Source: Agromyces mariniharenae (lineage in GTDB: Bacteria; Actinomycetota; Actinomycetes; Actinomycetales; Microbacteriaceae). From it: a stretch of 64,000 nt of DNA. Positions 33,972 to 43,133 of the stretch are shown piece after piece (position 1 is the stretch's first letter; each line of letters starts with the position of its first letter). The notes below the pieces were generated by a model, which worked only from the letters and a program-made list of their open reading frames with translations, had not been told where the DNA came from and did not search any database. The stretch lies in assembly GCF_008122505.1 (NCBI RefSeq), contig NZ_VSSB01000001.1:2030891-2094890 (forward strand), in the 5' to 3' direction. The position numbers were made by a program, and so were the translations under genes.

Positions 33972-35205
33972 GCACGGCCCGCAGCTGGTCGCGCGTGGCC
34001 GCGAGGCCGCGGTGCACCTCCTCGAAGCTCGTCGAGAGCGGCGAGAGGCCGAGTCGCAGGCCGCCGGGGTCGCGGTAGTCGGGGATCACGTCCTGCTGCC
34101 ACAGCCGCGCCGTGACCTCGCGCATGGCCGGATGCTCCAGCGTCACGTGCCCGCCGCGCTCCTCGGAGTCGACCGGGGACGCGAGCTGCACGCCGAGCGG
34201 CGCCAGCCACTCGTCGGCGACCGTCATCGCGTAGGACGTGAGCGCGACGGACTTCGCGCGGATCGCCCCGATGCCCGCCTCCTCGATCATCGCGAGCGTC
34301 TCCTCCATCGCGAGCATGCCCACGATGGGCGGCGTGCCGCTGATGAAGCGACGGATGCCGCGGGCCGGCCGGTACTCGGGGCCCATCGCGAACACGTCCG
34401 CGGTGCCCATCCACCCCTGGATGGGTTGCGCGAGCACGTCCTGCAGGTCGTCGCGCACGTAGGCGAACGCGGGGGATCCGGGTCCGCCGTTGAGGTACTT
34501 GTACGTGCAGCCGACCGCGAGGTCGAACCCCCAGTGGTCGGCTCGCACCGGCACCGACCCGGCGGAGTGGCAGAGGTCCCACAGCACGAGGGCGCCCGCG
34601 TCGTGCGCGATGCGCGTGAGCTCCTGGGCGTCGGCGAGGTAGGCCGACCGGTAGGCGACGTGCGAGAGCACGACGAGCGCCGTGTCGGGGCCGACGGCCT
34701 CCGCGAGGTGCTCGGGCGTGACGCCCGACGACGTGTCGACCTCGATCCAGCGGAGGCGCAGGCCGCGCTCGCGCGCGATGCCGTCGAGCACGTAGCGGTC
34801 GGTCGGGAAGTTGTCGCTGTCGACCACGATCTCCCGGCGGCCGGGGTCGCGGGCGAGCTGCGCGTCGACGGCGGCGCGCGCGAGCTTGTAGAGCAGCACG
34901 GTCGTGGAGTCGCCGATGACGGTCTGCCCGGCCTTCGCCTCGATCACGGCGCGGCCGATGCGGTCGCCGATCTCGAACGGCAGCTGCATCCAGGCCTCGT
35001 CCCACCCGCGGATGAGCCGCCCGCCCCAGTCCTCCCGCAGGAACCGGTCCATCCGCTCGATCGCGGCGACCGGGGGCCGTCCGAGCGAGTTGCCGTCGAA
35101 GTAGACGAGGTCGGTCTCGGCGCCGACGAAGCGCTTGCGGTAGTGCGCGAGCCCGTCGGCGCGGTCCATCCGCCGGGCGTACGCGAGGTGCGGGTCGAGG
35201 GTCAC
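33946..35205 (-). CDS. kynU: Kynureninase
   Basis: 419 residues, the normal size. It splits kynurenine (or 3-hydroxykynurenine) into anthranilate (or hydroxyanthranilate) and alanine, using PLP. Markers: FDGNSLGRPP near residue 37, VDSDNFPTDRYV, the PLP-contacting WDLCHSAG (D210, H213), the Schiff-base lysine K236 in CTYKYLNGGPG, and SGTPPI. GTG at 35205 overlaps the stop of the amidohydrolase gene (GTGA). With kynA it makes a tryptophan-to-anthranilate pathway. Confidence 0.95.
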   Translation of the reverse strand: MTLDPHLAYARRMDRADGLAHYRKRFVGAETDLVYFDGNSLGRPPVAAIERMDRFLREDWGGRLIRGWDEAWMQLPFEIGDRIGRAVIEAKAGQTVIGDSTTVLLYKLARAAVDAQLARDPGRREIVVDSDNFPTDRYVLDGIARERGLRLRWIEVDTSSGVTPEHLAEAVGPDTALVVLSHVAYRSAYLADAQELTRIAHDAGALVLWDLCHSAGSVPVRADHWGFDLAVGCTYKYLNGGPGSPAFAYVRDDLQDVLAQPIQGWMGTADVFAMGPEYRPARGIRRFISGTPPIVGMLAMEETLAMIEEAGIGAIRAKSVALTSYAMTVADEWLAPLGVQLASPVDSEERGGHVTLEHPAMREVTARLWQQDVIPDYRDPGGLRLGLSPLSTSFEEVHRGLAATRDQLRAVLTERAGLA

Positions 35206-36221
35206 AGGGCCTCCAGGTCTTCCGTGGGCACGACGCACGCGGTCGCGAGCCACGCGGGCACGTCGTCGAGGATGTCGGGCACGGGGCCGGGCACGAACGT
35301 CGCGATGCCCTCCGCTCGCGCCGGGCGCGGCCACGGATCGGCGATCGCGGCGAGGAGCGCCGGCGCGTCGAGGCCGGCCCCGATGAGCAGCGCGAGCTCG
35401 TCGGGATTCACGCCGAGCGGCTGGTCGCCGTTGCCGAGGTCGGTGCCGTAGAGCACGCGTCCGCCGGCGTCGAGGAAGCGCCGCAGGTTGTCGGCGGCGC
35501 GCTCGGACTCGGGGGTTACCGTGCCGTAGCCGGTGACGAAGAGCGTCGAGATCCAGCGCTGGCCGATCGCGACGGCCCGGGCGACGAGGGCGTCGTCGAC
35601 GTGCTCGGTGAACGGCGTGTGGGCCAGCGCGTCGACGCCGGCCTCGACCGCGAGTCGCGTCATCCCGTCGCCCTCGACGTGGGCGACCACGGGCATGCCC
35701 CGCTCGTGCGCCGCCCGCACGATCGCGTCGAGCGTCGACGCGTCGAACACGGGCCCGACGTCGGCGTTGAGCGCGACCTTGATGACGGATGCCCCGAACG
35801 CCTGCTGCTCGCTGACCGCCGTCTCGGCGGCGCTCGGCAGCGCCGACCGGCCGTCGCCGCGCACGGGCTCCACCTCGCGTGCGCACCCGGGCGCCGCCCA
35901 CGGACGTCCGATCGGATACCCGCCCGGCGCGGTGAGGAACGCGCCGGCGAAGTCGGCCCGCGGCAGGCCGTCGCGGTGGACGCGGGCCGCCACGAGGTCG
36001 AGCGGCGCCCCCAGGTCGAGGATGCCGGCGATCGCGGTGTCGGCGAGCGCGTCGGCGCCCACGAGCATGAGGTGCACGTGGTGATCGACGAGGGGCGGCA
36101 GCATGGTGCCCGTCTCGCCGGGGTGGTCGCCGTTGAGCGAGCGCCGCACCGGCACGGCGAGCGGACCGAGGTCGAGCGCGATGACGGGTGCGGTGAACGG
36201 ATCCGCGGGGGCGTCGGTCAT
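35202..36221 (-). CDS. Amidohydrolase-superfamily protein in the kynurenine operon
   Basis: 339 residues. All classic metal ligands of the superfamily are visible: H48 and H50 (DHHVHL), K148 (VIKVAL, the carboxylated Lys), H181 (VVAHVEGD), H201 (ALAHTPF) and D261 (YGTDLGNG). So it should be a functional metal-dependent hydrolase of cyclic or linear amides. It sits between kynA and kynU with a 4-base gap and a 4-base overlap. N-formylkynurenine formamidase is the one missing step, so this protein is a positional candidate for it; that is inference, since known formamidases are from other families. Confidence 0.85.
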   Translation of the reverse strand: MTDAPADPFTAPVIALDLGPLAVPVRRSLNGDHPGETGTMLPPLVDHHVHLMLVGADALADTAIAGILDLGAPLDLVAARVHRDGLPRADFAGAFLTAPGGYPIGRPWAAPGCAREVEPVRGDGRSALPSAAETAVSEQQAFGASVIKVALNADVGPVFDASTLDAIVRAAHERGMPVVAHVEGDGMTRLAVEAGVDALAHTPFTEHVDDALVARAVAIGQRWISTLFVTGYGTVTPESERAADNLRRFLDAGGRVLYGTDLGNGDQPLGVNPDELALLIGAGLDAPALLAAIADPWPRPARAEGIATFVPGPVPDILDDVPAWLATACVVPTEDLEAL

Positions 36222-36225
36222 CGGC

Positions 36226-37104
36226 TCATCCCGGGATCTCGGTGCGCACGGCGTAGAGCTCGGGGAAGAAGGTGAGCTCGAGCGCGCGCCGCAGGAACGG
36301 CGCGCCGCTCGACCCGCCGGTGCCGGTCTTCGAGCCGATGATGCGCTCGACGGTCTTCAGGTGGCGGAAGCGCCAGAGCTGGAAGTTGTCCTCGAGGTCG
36401 ACGAGCTCCTCGCACGTCTCGTACGCGGCCCAGTGCTCGTCGGGGTTCGCATAGATCTCGGCGAACACCGGCACGAGGTCGGCCTGGAACGTCCAGGCGA
36501 GGGTGACGTCGCGCTCGAGCACGCTGGCGGGGATCGGGTAGCCCGCCCGTGCGAGCAGCCGCAGGAACTCGTCGTAGAGGCTGGGCGACTCGAGGGCACG
36601 GCGGAGGATCGCGGTCGCCGCGGCATCCGACTCGAAGACCTGCATCATCTTCGCGTTCTTGTTGCCGAGCACGAACTCGACCGCGCGGTACTGGTAGGAC
36701 TGGAAGCCGCTCGCGTTGCCGAGCACGCCGCGGAACTGTGCGTACTCGGTGGGCGTGAGCGTCGCGAGCACCGACCACTGCTCGGTGAGCGTTTTCTGGA
36801 TGTGCTTGACGCGCGCGATGCACTTCAGCGCCGGCGCGAGCTCGTCGGCGCGCAGCAGCTCGCACGCCGTCTCGAGCTCGTGCAGCACGAGCTTCAGCCA
36901 CAGCTCCGTGGTCTGGTGCTGGATGATGAACAGCAGCTCGTCGTGGTGCTCGGGCCGCGAGATCGGCCGCTGGGCGGCGAGCAGCGTCGACAGGTCGAGG
37001 TACCCGCCGTAGCTCATGCGATCGCTGAAGTCGGTGACGACGGATGCCTCGATGCGGCGCGTGTTGGCCGCGACGGGCTGCTCGGGTTCGGGGGCTTCGG
37101 GCAC
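36226..37104 (-). CDS. kynA: Tryptophan 2,3-dioxygenase
   Basis: 292 residues, typical of bacterial TDO. It opens the indole ring of tryptophan to give N-formylkynurenine, using heme. Signatures: SYGGYLDLSTLL, HHDELLFIIQHQTTELWLKL with the active-site His, FQSYQYRAVEF and the C-terminal LWRFRHLKTVERIIGSKTGTGGSSGAPFL with the heme ligand His. Starts with GTG at 37104. First gene of the kyn operon; the promoter should lie in the 185 bases shared with the divergent TetR gene. Confidence 0.95.
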   Translation of the reverse strand: MPEAPEPEQPVAANTRRIEASVVTDFSDRMSYGGYLDLSTLLAAQRPISRPEHHDELLFIIQHQTTELWLKLVLHELETACELLRADELAPALKCIARVKHIQKTLTEQWSVLATLTPTEYAQFRGVLGNASGFQSYQYRAVEFVLGNKNAKMMQVFESDAAATAILRRALESPSLYDEFLRLLARAGYPIPASVLERDVTLAWTFQADLVPVFAEIYANPDEHWAAYETCEELVDLEDNFQLWRFRHLKTVERIIGSKTGTGGSSGAPFLRRALELTFFPELYAVRTEIPG

Positions 37105-37159
37105 GTGATCAGCCTAGCCCGCGGCACCTCGCGCGGATCGGGCGCGGCGGGCGCCCCCA

Positions 37160-37172
37160 CCCGGTCAGACCG
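37160..37172. promoter_or_regulatory. CCGGTCAGACCGG palindrome between kynA and tetR
   Basis: A perfect 6-1-6 palindrome midway between the divergent kynA and TetR starts. Its place fits an operator for the TetR protein, but only one copy is seen. Confidence 0.35.
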
Positions 37173-37277
37173 GCATGCTACCCGCCGCGCCGCGTCCCTC
37201 TCCCCCAAGAGGGCCGTCCGCCAACGTCCCGAAATGAAGCGGAGGCGACTCTCCGAATGATAGCCGACATCCGGGCG

Positions 37278-37283
37278 TACAGT
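37278..37283 (+). promoter_or_regulatory. -10 box TACAGT, leaderless start of TetR gene
   Basis: TACAGT is six bases before GTG 37290 and decides that start over the ATG at 37257. Confidence 0.5.
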
Positions 37284-37289
37284 GAAGTC

Positions 37290-37943
37290 GTGAACCCGAC
37301 CGCGTCGCCGCGTCGCGATGCACGGCGCAACCATGAGCGGCTCCTCGCTGAGGCGAGGGTGCTCTTCGGGGAGCGCGGCATCGACGCCCCGCTCGACGAG
37401 CTCGCGACGCGGGCCGGCGTCGGTGCGGGCACCGTCTACCGGCACTTCCCGACGCGCGATGCGCTCATCCGGGAGCTCTACGACACCGCGGTCGGCGACC
37501 TGCATGACTTCGCACCCGAGATCGTCGGCGCCGAGACCGGATGGCGCGCGATCGAGCTCTGGCTCGAGCGACTGGGTGCCTGGGTCGCCGAGTCGCCGTA
37601 CCTCCCCGCCGTGATGCGCCGGATGGCCGAGCTCGATCCCGACTACAAGCCCGGCGCCGAGTTCGCGGACACGATGGACGGCATCGTCGCTCGGGCGAAG
37701 TCCGAGGGCGCGCTGCGCGAGGACGTCACGGCCGTCGACCTCGGCGTGCTCGTCGACATGCTCGGCTCCATCGGGCAGTACGGCGGCGCCTACCTGCCCT
37801 ACTGGCGGCGCCAGCTGACGGTCGTGCTCGACGGCCTCCGCGCCCGGCCCGACCTCACGCCGCTGCCGGGCGCGGGGCAGTCGTTCGACGCGTTCCACGA
37901 CATGTCGCACGCGAAGGGGCCGAAAGCGGCGCCGACGGGCTGA
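37290..37943 (+). CDS. TetR-family regulator
   Basis: 217 residues. N-terminal HTH: RRNHERLLAEARVLFGERGIDAPLDELATRAGVGAGTVYRHFPTRDALIRELY. The C-terminal half is an alpha-helical ligand domain of the usual length. GTG at 37290 is preferred because of the TACAGT box six bases before it and because family members start close to the HTH; ATG 37257 would add 11 residues. Divergent from kynA and 6 bases before the convergent end of the VOC gene, so it may control either. Confidence 0.88.
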   Translation: MNPTASPRRDARRNHERLLAEARVLFGERGIDAPLDELATRAGVGAGTVYRHFPTRDALIRELYDTAVGDLHDFAPEIVGAETGWRAIELWLERLGAWVAESPYLPAVMRRMAELDPDYKPGAEFADTMDGIVARAKSEGALREDVTAVDLGVLVDMLGSIGQYGGAYLPYWRRQLTVVLDGLRARPDLTPLPGAGQSFDAFHDMSHAKGPKAAPTG

Positions 37944-37949
37944 GCGGCG

Positions 37950-38852
37950 TCAGCGCCGTTCCTCGGCGCGCACCTCCACGAGGTTCGACCACGGGTCGTC
38001 GAACGCGAGCGTGCGACCGTCGTCGCGCGTCGCGACGTCGTAGTGCGACATCCGCTCGCCGAGCTCGCCGAGGTCGTCGGCCGTGGGCACGACGATCTCG
38101 ACCTTGCCGAGCCCGAGCGCGAGGCCTCGGCGACCGGCGCCGGCGCTGTTCCACGTGTTCATGGCCATGTGGTGGTGGTAGCCGCCCGCCGAGACGAACA
38201 GCGCGCCGGGCCACCCGTCGGCCGTCGTCTCGAAGCCGAGGCGGTGCACGTAGAACTCGCGGGCGCTGTCGATGTCGCCGACCGAGAGGTGCACGTGGCC
38301 CACCACGGCGTCGCCGAGCCCGAGGCCGGATGCCGCGGCATCCGCCCCGGCCTGGCCGAGGTGCTCGCGCAGGTACGTGTTCGGGTCGAGGAAGATCGTG
38401 GCCATCTCGATCTGCCCGTGGGTCCAGCTCCAGGTGGAGCGGTCGCGGTCGAAGTAGAGCTCGACGCCGTTGCCCTCGGGGTCGGTGAAGTAGAACGCCT
38501 CGCTCACGAGGTGGTCGGCGCTGCCCGTGAAGGTGCCCGGGTACTTCGACGCAACCGAATAGATGGCGGTCGCGAGCGCCTCGCGCGAGTCGAACAGGAT
38601 CGCGGTGTGGAAGAGGCCGGCGCTGCGCGGCGACGCGTGCTTCAGCTCGGGCGCGTGCTCGAGGATGACGATCGGCGTGGTGCCGCGTCCGAGCACGGCG
38701 ACGGGGCCGTCATGGCTGAGCAGCTGCAGGGTGACGCCGTCGCGGTAGTAGCGGATCATCGCGTCGAGGTCGGCGACGCGCAGCGTCACCGCGCCCATGC
38801 CGGTGTCGGCGGCCAGGAGCCCGCCCGACGGGAGGTCATTGGTTGTAGTCAC
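37950..38852 (-). CDS. Two-domain VOC protein, catechol 2,3-dioxygenase-like (CatE type)
   Basis: 300 residues. Two glyoxalase/VOC domains (about 18-135 and 170-290). Possible metal ligands are in LFHTAI, GVELYFD, VGHVHLSV and NLVEV. The GNGVELYFDRDRSTW and YHHHMAMNTW stretches match CatE-like extradiol dioxygenases, which open catechol rings; the true substrate is uncertain. Starts with GTG at 38852, inside a 20-bp palindrome, so the start and the operator overlap. Confidence 0.82.
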   Translation of the reverse strand: MTTTNDLPSGGLLAADTGMGAVTLRVADLDAMIRYYRDGVTLQLLSHDGPVAVLGRGTTPIVILEHAPELKHASPRSAGLFHTAILFDSREALATAIYSVASKYPGTFTGSADHLVSEAFYFTDPEGNGVELYFDRDRSTWSWTHGQIEMATIFLDPNTYLREHLGQAGADAAASGLGLGDAVVGHVHLSVGDIDSAREFYVHRLGFETTADGWPGALFVSAGGYHHHMAMNTWNSAGAGRRGLALGLGKVEIVVPTADDLGELGERMSHYDVATRDDGRTLAFDDPWSNLVEVRAEERR

Positions 38853-38863
38853 AACTAATTCTA
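38839..38863 (-). promoter_or_regulatory. MarR-type palindrome and -10 box over the VOC start codon
   Basis: TTGGTTGTAGTCACAACTAA (38839-38858) is an imperfect palindrome, GTTGT/ACAAC core, 16 of 20 symmetrical. A minus-strand TAGAAT (38858-38863) is five bases before the GTG, so the operator covers the promoter and a leaderless start. The motif resembles MarR-family sites that respond to phenolic compounds. Confidence 0.55.
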
Positions 38864-38909
38864 ACCCGAGCTGTGGCCGATCTGTTCCCGGAGTTCTCGG
38901 CGCTTTCGC

Positions 38910-39851
38910 TCAGAGCCCGAGCGTCAGCCGGTCGAGCAGCGCCCGGTAGCGCTCGGCCGTCTGCTCGACGATCTCGTGCGGCAGCGTCGGCGGCGCCTCG
39001 AAGGCCGCCTGGTCCCAGTTCGCGGCGAGCCAGTCGCGCACGATCTGCTTGTCGAAGCTCGCCATGCGCTGCTCGGGCGTCGCTCCCGTGCGGTATGCGT
39101 CGGCATCCCAGTAGCGGCTCGAGTCGCTCGTCAGCACCTCGTCGGCGAGCGTCACGATGCCGATGTCGCGGTCGGCGCCGAACTCGAACTTCGTGTCGGC
39201 GAGGATGAGGCCGCGACGCTCGGCGATGATCGACGCGTGCGCGAACGTCTCGAGCGAGATGGCACGGAGCTGCTCGGCGACGGTCTCGCCGACGAGCTCG
39301 ATGGTGCGCTCGTAGGTGATGTTCTCGTCGTGCTCGCCCAGGGGCGCCTTCCACGCGGGCGTGTAGATCGGCTCGGGGAATCGGTCGCCGTTCTGCAGGC
39401 CCTCGGGCAGCGGCACGCCGCCGATGGCGCCCGTGGCCTGGTACTCCTTCCACCCGCCGCCCGTGAGGTAGCCGCGCACGACGCATTCGATGGGGAACAT
39501 GTCGAGCGTGCGGGCCAGCGTGGCCCGGTCGGCGACCTCGGCGGGGATGGCCGGCAGGTGGAGGCGGTCGTCCTCGGCGTAGGCGAGGTGGTTGGGCACG
39601 TCGGGCAGCTGGTCGAACCACCAGCGCGTGAGCGCGGTGAGCATGGCGCCCTTGCCGGGGATCGCGGGCTCGAGCACCCGGTCGTACGCGCTCACGCGAT
39701 CGCTCGCGACCACGAGCACGATGCGGCTCAGCTGCAGCGGGTCGCCGGTCCACGTGTCGTCGTCGGTCAGCGCCGAACTCGGCACGTACAGGTCGCGCAC
39801 CTTGCCCGAGTAGACGTGGGTCCAGCCGGGCAGGTCAGCCGTTCCGCTCAT
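38910..39851 (-). CDS. purC: Phosphoribosylaminoimidazole-succinocarboxamide synthase (PurC)
   Basis: 313 residues. It couples CAIR with aspartate using ATP. Signature pieces: VYSGKVRDLY near residue 14, VVASDRVSAYDRVLEPAIPGKGAMLT, the ECVVRGYLTGGGWKEY motif, ILADTKFEFG and TLADEVLTSDSSRYWD. The length is that of the longer plant/actinobacterial form. Its ATG is 35 bases after the purD stop, same strand, so purD-purC form an operon. Confidence 0.95.
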   Translation of the reverse strand: MSGTADLPGWTHVYSGKVRDLYVPSSALTDDDTWTGDPLQLSRIVLVVASDRVSAYDRVLEPAIPGKGAMLTALTRWWFDQLPDVPNHLAYAEDDRLHLPAIPAEVADRATLARTLDMFPIECVVRGYLTGGGWKEYQATGAIGGVPLPEGLQNGDRFPEPIYTPAWKAPLGEHDENITYERTIELVGETVAEQLRAISLETFAHASIIAERRGLILADTKFEFGADRDIGIVTLADEVLTSDSSRYWDADAYRTGATPEQRMASFDKQIVRDWLAANWDQAAFEAPPTLPHEIVEQTAERYRALLDRLTLGL

Positions 39852-39886
39852 GTGTCGTGCTCCTCACTCCGCGGCGTGCGCGGCGA

Positions 39887-41200
39887 TCACTCCGCGACGC
39901 GCGCGGCGATGTCGGTGCGGTACTGCCCGCCCTCGAGGCGCAGGCGGCCGAGCGCGTCGTACGCGCGGCTGCGGGCCTCGGCGAAGTCGGCGCCCACCGC
40001 GACGACGTTGAGCACGCGACCGCCGGTGGCGATGAGGGGCGCCTCGCGGCCTTCGCCGGCCGCGGCGCCGATGGCCGTGGCGGCATGCGCGACGTGCACG
40101 CCGGGCACGGATGCCGCGTCGTCGAGTCCTTCGATCACGCGACCGGTCACGGGGGCCTCGGGATACCCTTCGCTCGCGAGCACGACCGTCACCGCGGCAT
40201 CCGGCCGGAACTCGGGCCGCGGCAGCTCGCCCAGCCCGCCGGTGGCGGCGGCGAACAGCAGGCCCGACAGCGGCGTCACGAGGCGCGGCAGCACCGCCTG
40301 CGTCTCGGGGTCGCCGAACCGGGCGTTGAACTCGATGACGCGGATGCCCTTCGACGTGAGGATGAGGCCGGCGTAGAGCAGCCCGATGAACGGCGTCTGC
40401 TCCTCGGCGAGCCGGCGCACGGTCGGGAGGGCGATGGTCTCGATCACCTCGTCGACGAACGCCTGCTCGCTGCCGAAGTCGTCGGCGAGCCACGGCAGCG
40501 GCGAGTACGCGCCCATGCCGCCGGTGTTCGGGCCTGCGTCGGCGTCGTGCAGGCGCTTGTAGTCCTGGGCGGGCGAGAGCGGCAGCACGTTGGTGCCGTC
40601 GGAGAGGAGGAAGAGCGAGACCTCCTGGCCGTCGAGGAACTCCTCGACGAGCACGGGGCCCTGCTGCAGGTAGTGGGTGGCGTGCGCCAGCGCGGCGTCG
40701 CGGTCGTGCGTGACGAGGACGCCCTTGCCTGCGGCGAGGCCGTCGGCCTTCACGACGTAGGGGGCGCCGAACTCGTCGAGCGTCGCCTCGACCTCGGCGA
40801 GCGTCTCGGCCAGCGTCGCGCGACCGGTCGGCACGCCCGCGGCCTCCATGATGCGCTTCGCGAACGTCTTCGAGCCCTCGAGCGCGGCGGCCGCCTTGCC
40901 CGGGCCGAACACCGCGATGCCGCGGGTGCGCAGCGCGTCGGCGACGCCCGCGACGAGGGGTGCCTCGGGGCCGATCACGACGAGCTCGATGTCGTTGTCG
41001 ATCGCGTAGTCGGCGACGATCACCGGGTCGGTCGGGTCGAGGGCGATCGTGGTCACACTGTCGCGGGCCGCAGAGGTCGCGGATGCCGCGATTCCGGCGT
41101 TCCCGGGGGCTGCGATGATCTCGTGGCCGGCCTCCTCGTCGAGGAGCGCGAGGATGATGGCGTGCTCGCGCGCGCCCGAGCCGAGGACGAGGATTCTCAC
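39887..41200 (-). CDS. purD: Phosphoribosylamine-glycine ligase (PurD)
   Basis: 437 residues. It makes GAR from phosphoribosylamine, glycine and ATP. Visible: [11 protein letters not shown] at the N terminus, the ATP-grasp core [43 protein letters not shown] and [13 protein letters not shown], all canonical. Starts with GTG at 41200. Heads the purD-purC operon. The 135 bases upstream hold its promoter and the start of the divergent SCP gene. Confidence 0.96.
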   Translation of the reverse strand: MRILVLGSGAREHAIILALLDEEAGHEIIAAPGNAGIAASATSAARDSVTTIALDPTDPVIVADYAIDNDIELVVIGPEAPLVAGVADALRTRGIAVFGPGKAAAALEGSKTFAKRIMEAAGVPTGRATLAETLAEVEATLDEFGAPYVVKADGLAAGKGVLVTHDRDAALAHATHYLQQGPVLVEEFLDGQEVSLFLLSDGTNVLPLSPAQDYKRLHDADAGPNTGGMGAYSPLPWLADDFGSEQAFVDEVIETIALPTVRRLAEEQTPFIGLLYAGLILTSKGIRVIEFNARFGDPETQAVLPRLVTPLSGLLFAAATGGLGELPRPEFRPDAAVTVVLASEGYPEAPVTGRVIEGLDDAASVPGVHVAHAATAIGAAAGEGREAPLIATGGRVLNVVAVGADFAEARSRAYDALGRLRLEGGQYRTDIAARVAE

Positions 41201-41335
41201 CGGATCAGGCTACCGGATCGGGGTGTGCGCGCCCCGGGGCGGGACCCCGTGTGACGGGCCGGTCGTGGGGCCGGTGCGGCCCCTGCGTCGCAGGCGCACG
41301 GCCCGTGCGTCGCAGGCGTGCGGGAGGATGGAGCC

Positions 41336-41740
41336 ATGGCACGGGCACGCATCGACGACGAACTCGGACGCGCGGCGTTCGCCACCGTGCGGGCGATCGC
41401 GGCGGGGCACGCGGCATCCGGCGATGGACTGGGGCTCGCGGCATCCGTCGACCGCACGACCCTCGCGCTCGCGGTGCGTTACTCGCTGCAGCTGCTCGCC
41501 GAGCAGGCCCCGGGCGGCACCGTCGAGGTGCGGGTGCCGCCGTATGCCGCGGTGCAGTGCGTCGAGGGGCCAAGGCACACGCGCGGCACGCCCCCGAACG
41601 TCATCGAGACGGATGCCGCGACCTGGATCGCGCTCGCCGGCGGCGACCTGTCGTGGGATGACGCGCGTGCCGCCGGCCGCGTGCACGCGTCGGGGCAGCG
41701 GGCGGATCTCACGGGGCACCTGCCGGTGATCGAGGGCTGA
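41336..41740 (+). CDS. Sterol carrier family protein
   Basis: 134 residues. GGGAGG precedes the ATG. The segment VEVRVPPYAAVQCVEGPRHTRGTPPNVIETDAATWIALAGGDLSWDDARAAGRVHASGQRADLTGHLPV is the actinobacterial sterol carrier (SCP2-like, MDMPI C-terminal) fold. Genes of this type are often beside purine genes in Actinobacteria, which supports it. Function unknown. Confidence 0.82.
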   Translation: MARARIDDELGRAAFATVRAIAAGHAASGDGLGLAASVDRTTLALAVRYSLQLLAEQAPGGTVEVRVPPYAAVQCVEGPRHTRGTPPNVIETDAATWIALAGGDLSWDDARAAGRVHASGQRADLTGHLPVIEG

Positions 41741-41842
41741 GGACTCGTCCTCCACAGGTCCGGGTTCCTTCGAATTCTCCACAGGGAAAATCGCCGGTCA
41801 GCGCGATATTCCGATGTCGGAGGGTCGTGGTCGGATGGATCC

Positions 41843-43087
41843 ATGGAGCCCATCGCACGACTCGAAGCGGCGCTCGAGCACATCACGAGGCTCGAGCGTT
41901 CGATCCGTGCCGCGCAGGCCGAGCAGCTGCACTGGGTGCACGAGCTGCGCGTGGCGATGGGCGAGGTCGAGCAGCACCCGGCGCGCACCGACCGCGAGAA
42001 CCGGGAGTGGGCCGATCGCGCATGCTCGTCCGAGCTCGCCACGGCTCTCCGTGTGCACGAGCGCACGGCCGTGCGCCAGATGCACGACGCCGTCGCCCTC
42101 GCGACACGACTGACGTCGGCGGCATCCGCGCTCGCCGAGGGCGACGTGTCGCTGCAGCAGGTGCGCGACCTCGTCGACTCGGTGGCCCTCATCCCGACGG
42201 AGCGCGTCGAGGAGTTCGAACACGAGGCGCTCGACAAGGCGCGACGCATGACGCCGGTCGCCTTCCGAAAGGCGCTGCGGCGGCTCGAGCATCGCTACTC
42301 GAGCACGGCAGCCGTCGCGCGAAGGCAGCGCGCTCTCGACGACCGCCGGCTCGTCATCGAGTCCGCGCCCGACGGCATGGCCTGGGTCAACCTGTTCTGC
42401 GCCGCCGAGGAGGCGGTGGCGATCCGGGCGCGCGTCGCCGCGTGCGTCGCGCGCGCCGCAGACGACAAGCGCACGCGGCCACAGCGCGAGGCCGACGCGG
42501 CCGTCGCCCTGCTCCTCGGTCGAGCCGATGCGAGCGCCGCGCCCCAGGTCGGCGACCTGGGAGCGGTCCGCGCGACGGTGCACCTCACGATCCCGGCGCT
42601 GTCGCTGCTCGGCCACGGTGAGGTGCCGGCGTCGCTCGACGGGCACGGCCCGATCGACGTCGAGACCGCCCGTCTCATCGCCTCGCACGTGCCCTCGATC
42701 CGACCCATCCTCACCGACCCCGTCACGGGCGTGGTGCTCCGATTCGGCCGCACGCGCCGACGCGTCCCGGCAGAGCTCGCGGAGTGGCTGCGGCTGCGCG
42801 ACGGCGGCTGCCGGTTCCCGGGCTGCGAGAAGCGGGCGATCGCCTGCGACCTCGACCACACCACCGCGTTCGAGCACGGCGGCTGCACCGATCACGACAA
42901 CCTCGCGCACCTCTGCCGACATCACCACCGGCTTAAGCACCACACGGGCTGGCGCATGTGGCAGGGCGCCGACGGAGTGGTGCGCTGGCGCAGTCCTGCC
43001 GGCCGCTGGTTCGAGCTGCCGCCCGACGTGCGCGCCGTGTCCGACGAGTCGGGTTCCGAGCGTGGGTCGACCGCGCGAGCGGGGTGA
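41843..43087 (+). CDS. DUF222/HNH endonuclease family protein (13E12-like)
   Basis: 414 residues. The N-terminal helical DUF222 region (about 1-300) is followed by an HNH motif: CRFPGCEKR, then CDLDHTTAFEHGG, DNLAHLCRHHHRLKH and a Trp-rich end. DUF222/HNH proteins are numerous in Actinobacteria and are related to the mycobacterial 13E12 repeat family; they may be mobile or competition nucleases, but their role is unproven. There is no immunity gene adjacent and no target repeat. Confidence 0.9.
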   Translation: MEPIARLEAALEHITRLERSIRAAQAEQLHWVHELRVAMGEVEQHPARTDRENREWADRACSSELATALRVHERTAVRQMHDAVALATRLTSAASALAEGDVSLQQVRDLVDSVALIPTERVEEFEHEALDKARRMTPVAFRKALRRLEHRYSSTAAVARRQRALDDRRLVIESAPDGMAWVNLFCAAEEAVAIRARVAACVARAADDKRTRPQREADAAVALLLGRADASAAPQVGDLGAVRATVHLTIPALSLLGHGEVPASLDGHGPIDVETARLIASHVPSIRPILTDPVTGVVLRFGRTRRRVPAELAEWLRLRDGGCRFPGCEKRAIACDLDHTTAFEHGGCTDHDNLAHLCRHHHRLKHHTGWRMWQGADGVVRWRSPAGRWFELPPDVRAVSDESGSERGSTARAG

Positions 43088-43121
43088 CTGCAGGCGGGCA
43101 CCAGCACCCAGCAGCTGATGG

Positions 43122-43127
43122 GACAAT
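43122..43127 (+). promoter_or_regulatory. -10 box GACAAT, leaderless start
   Basis: GACAAT lies six bases before GTG 43134 of the following membrane protein gene. Confidence 0.45.
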
Positions 43128-43133
43128 GGACCG

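Noticed and set aside
41843..43087. DUF222/HNH gene as a group I intron or intein nuclease
   Set aside because: It is a free-standing gene between intact neighbours, with no interrupted host gene and no splice elements.
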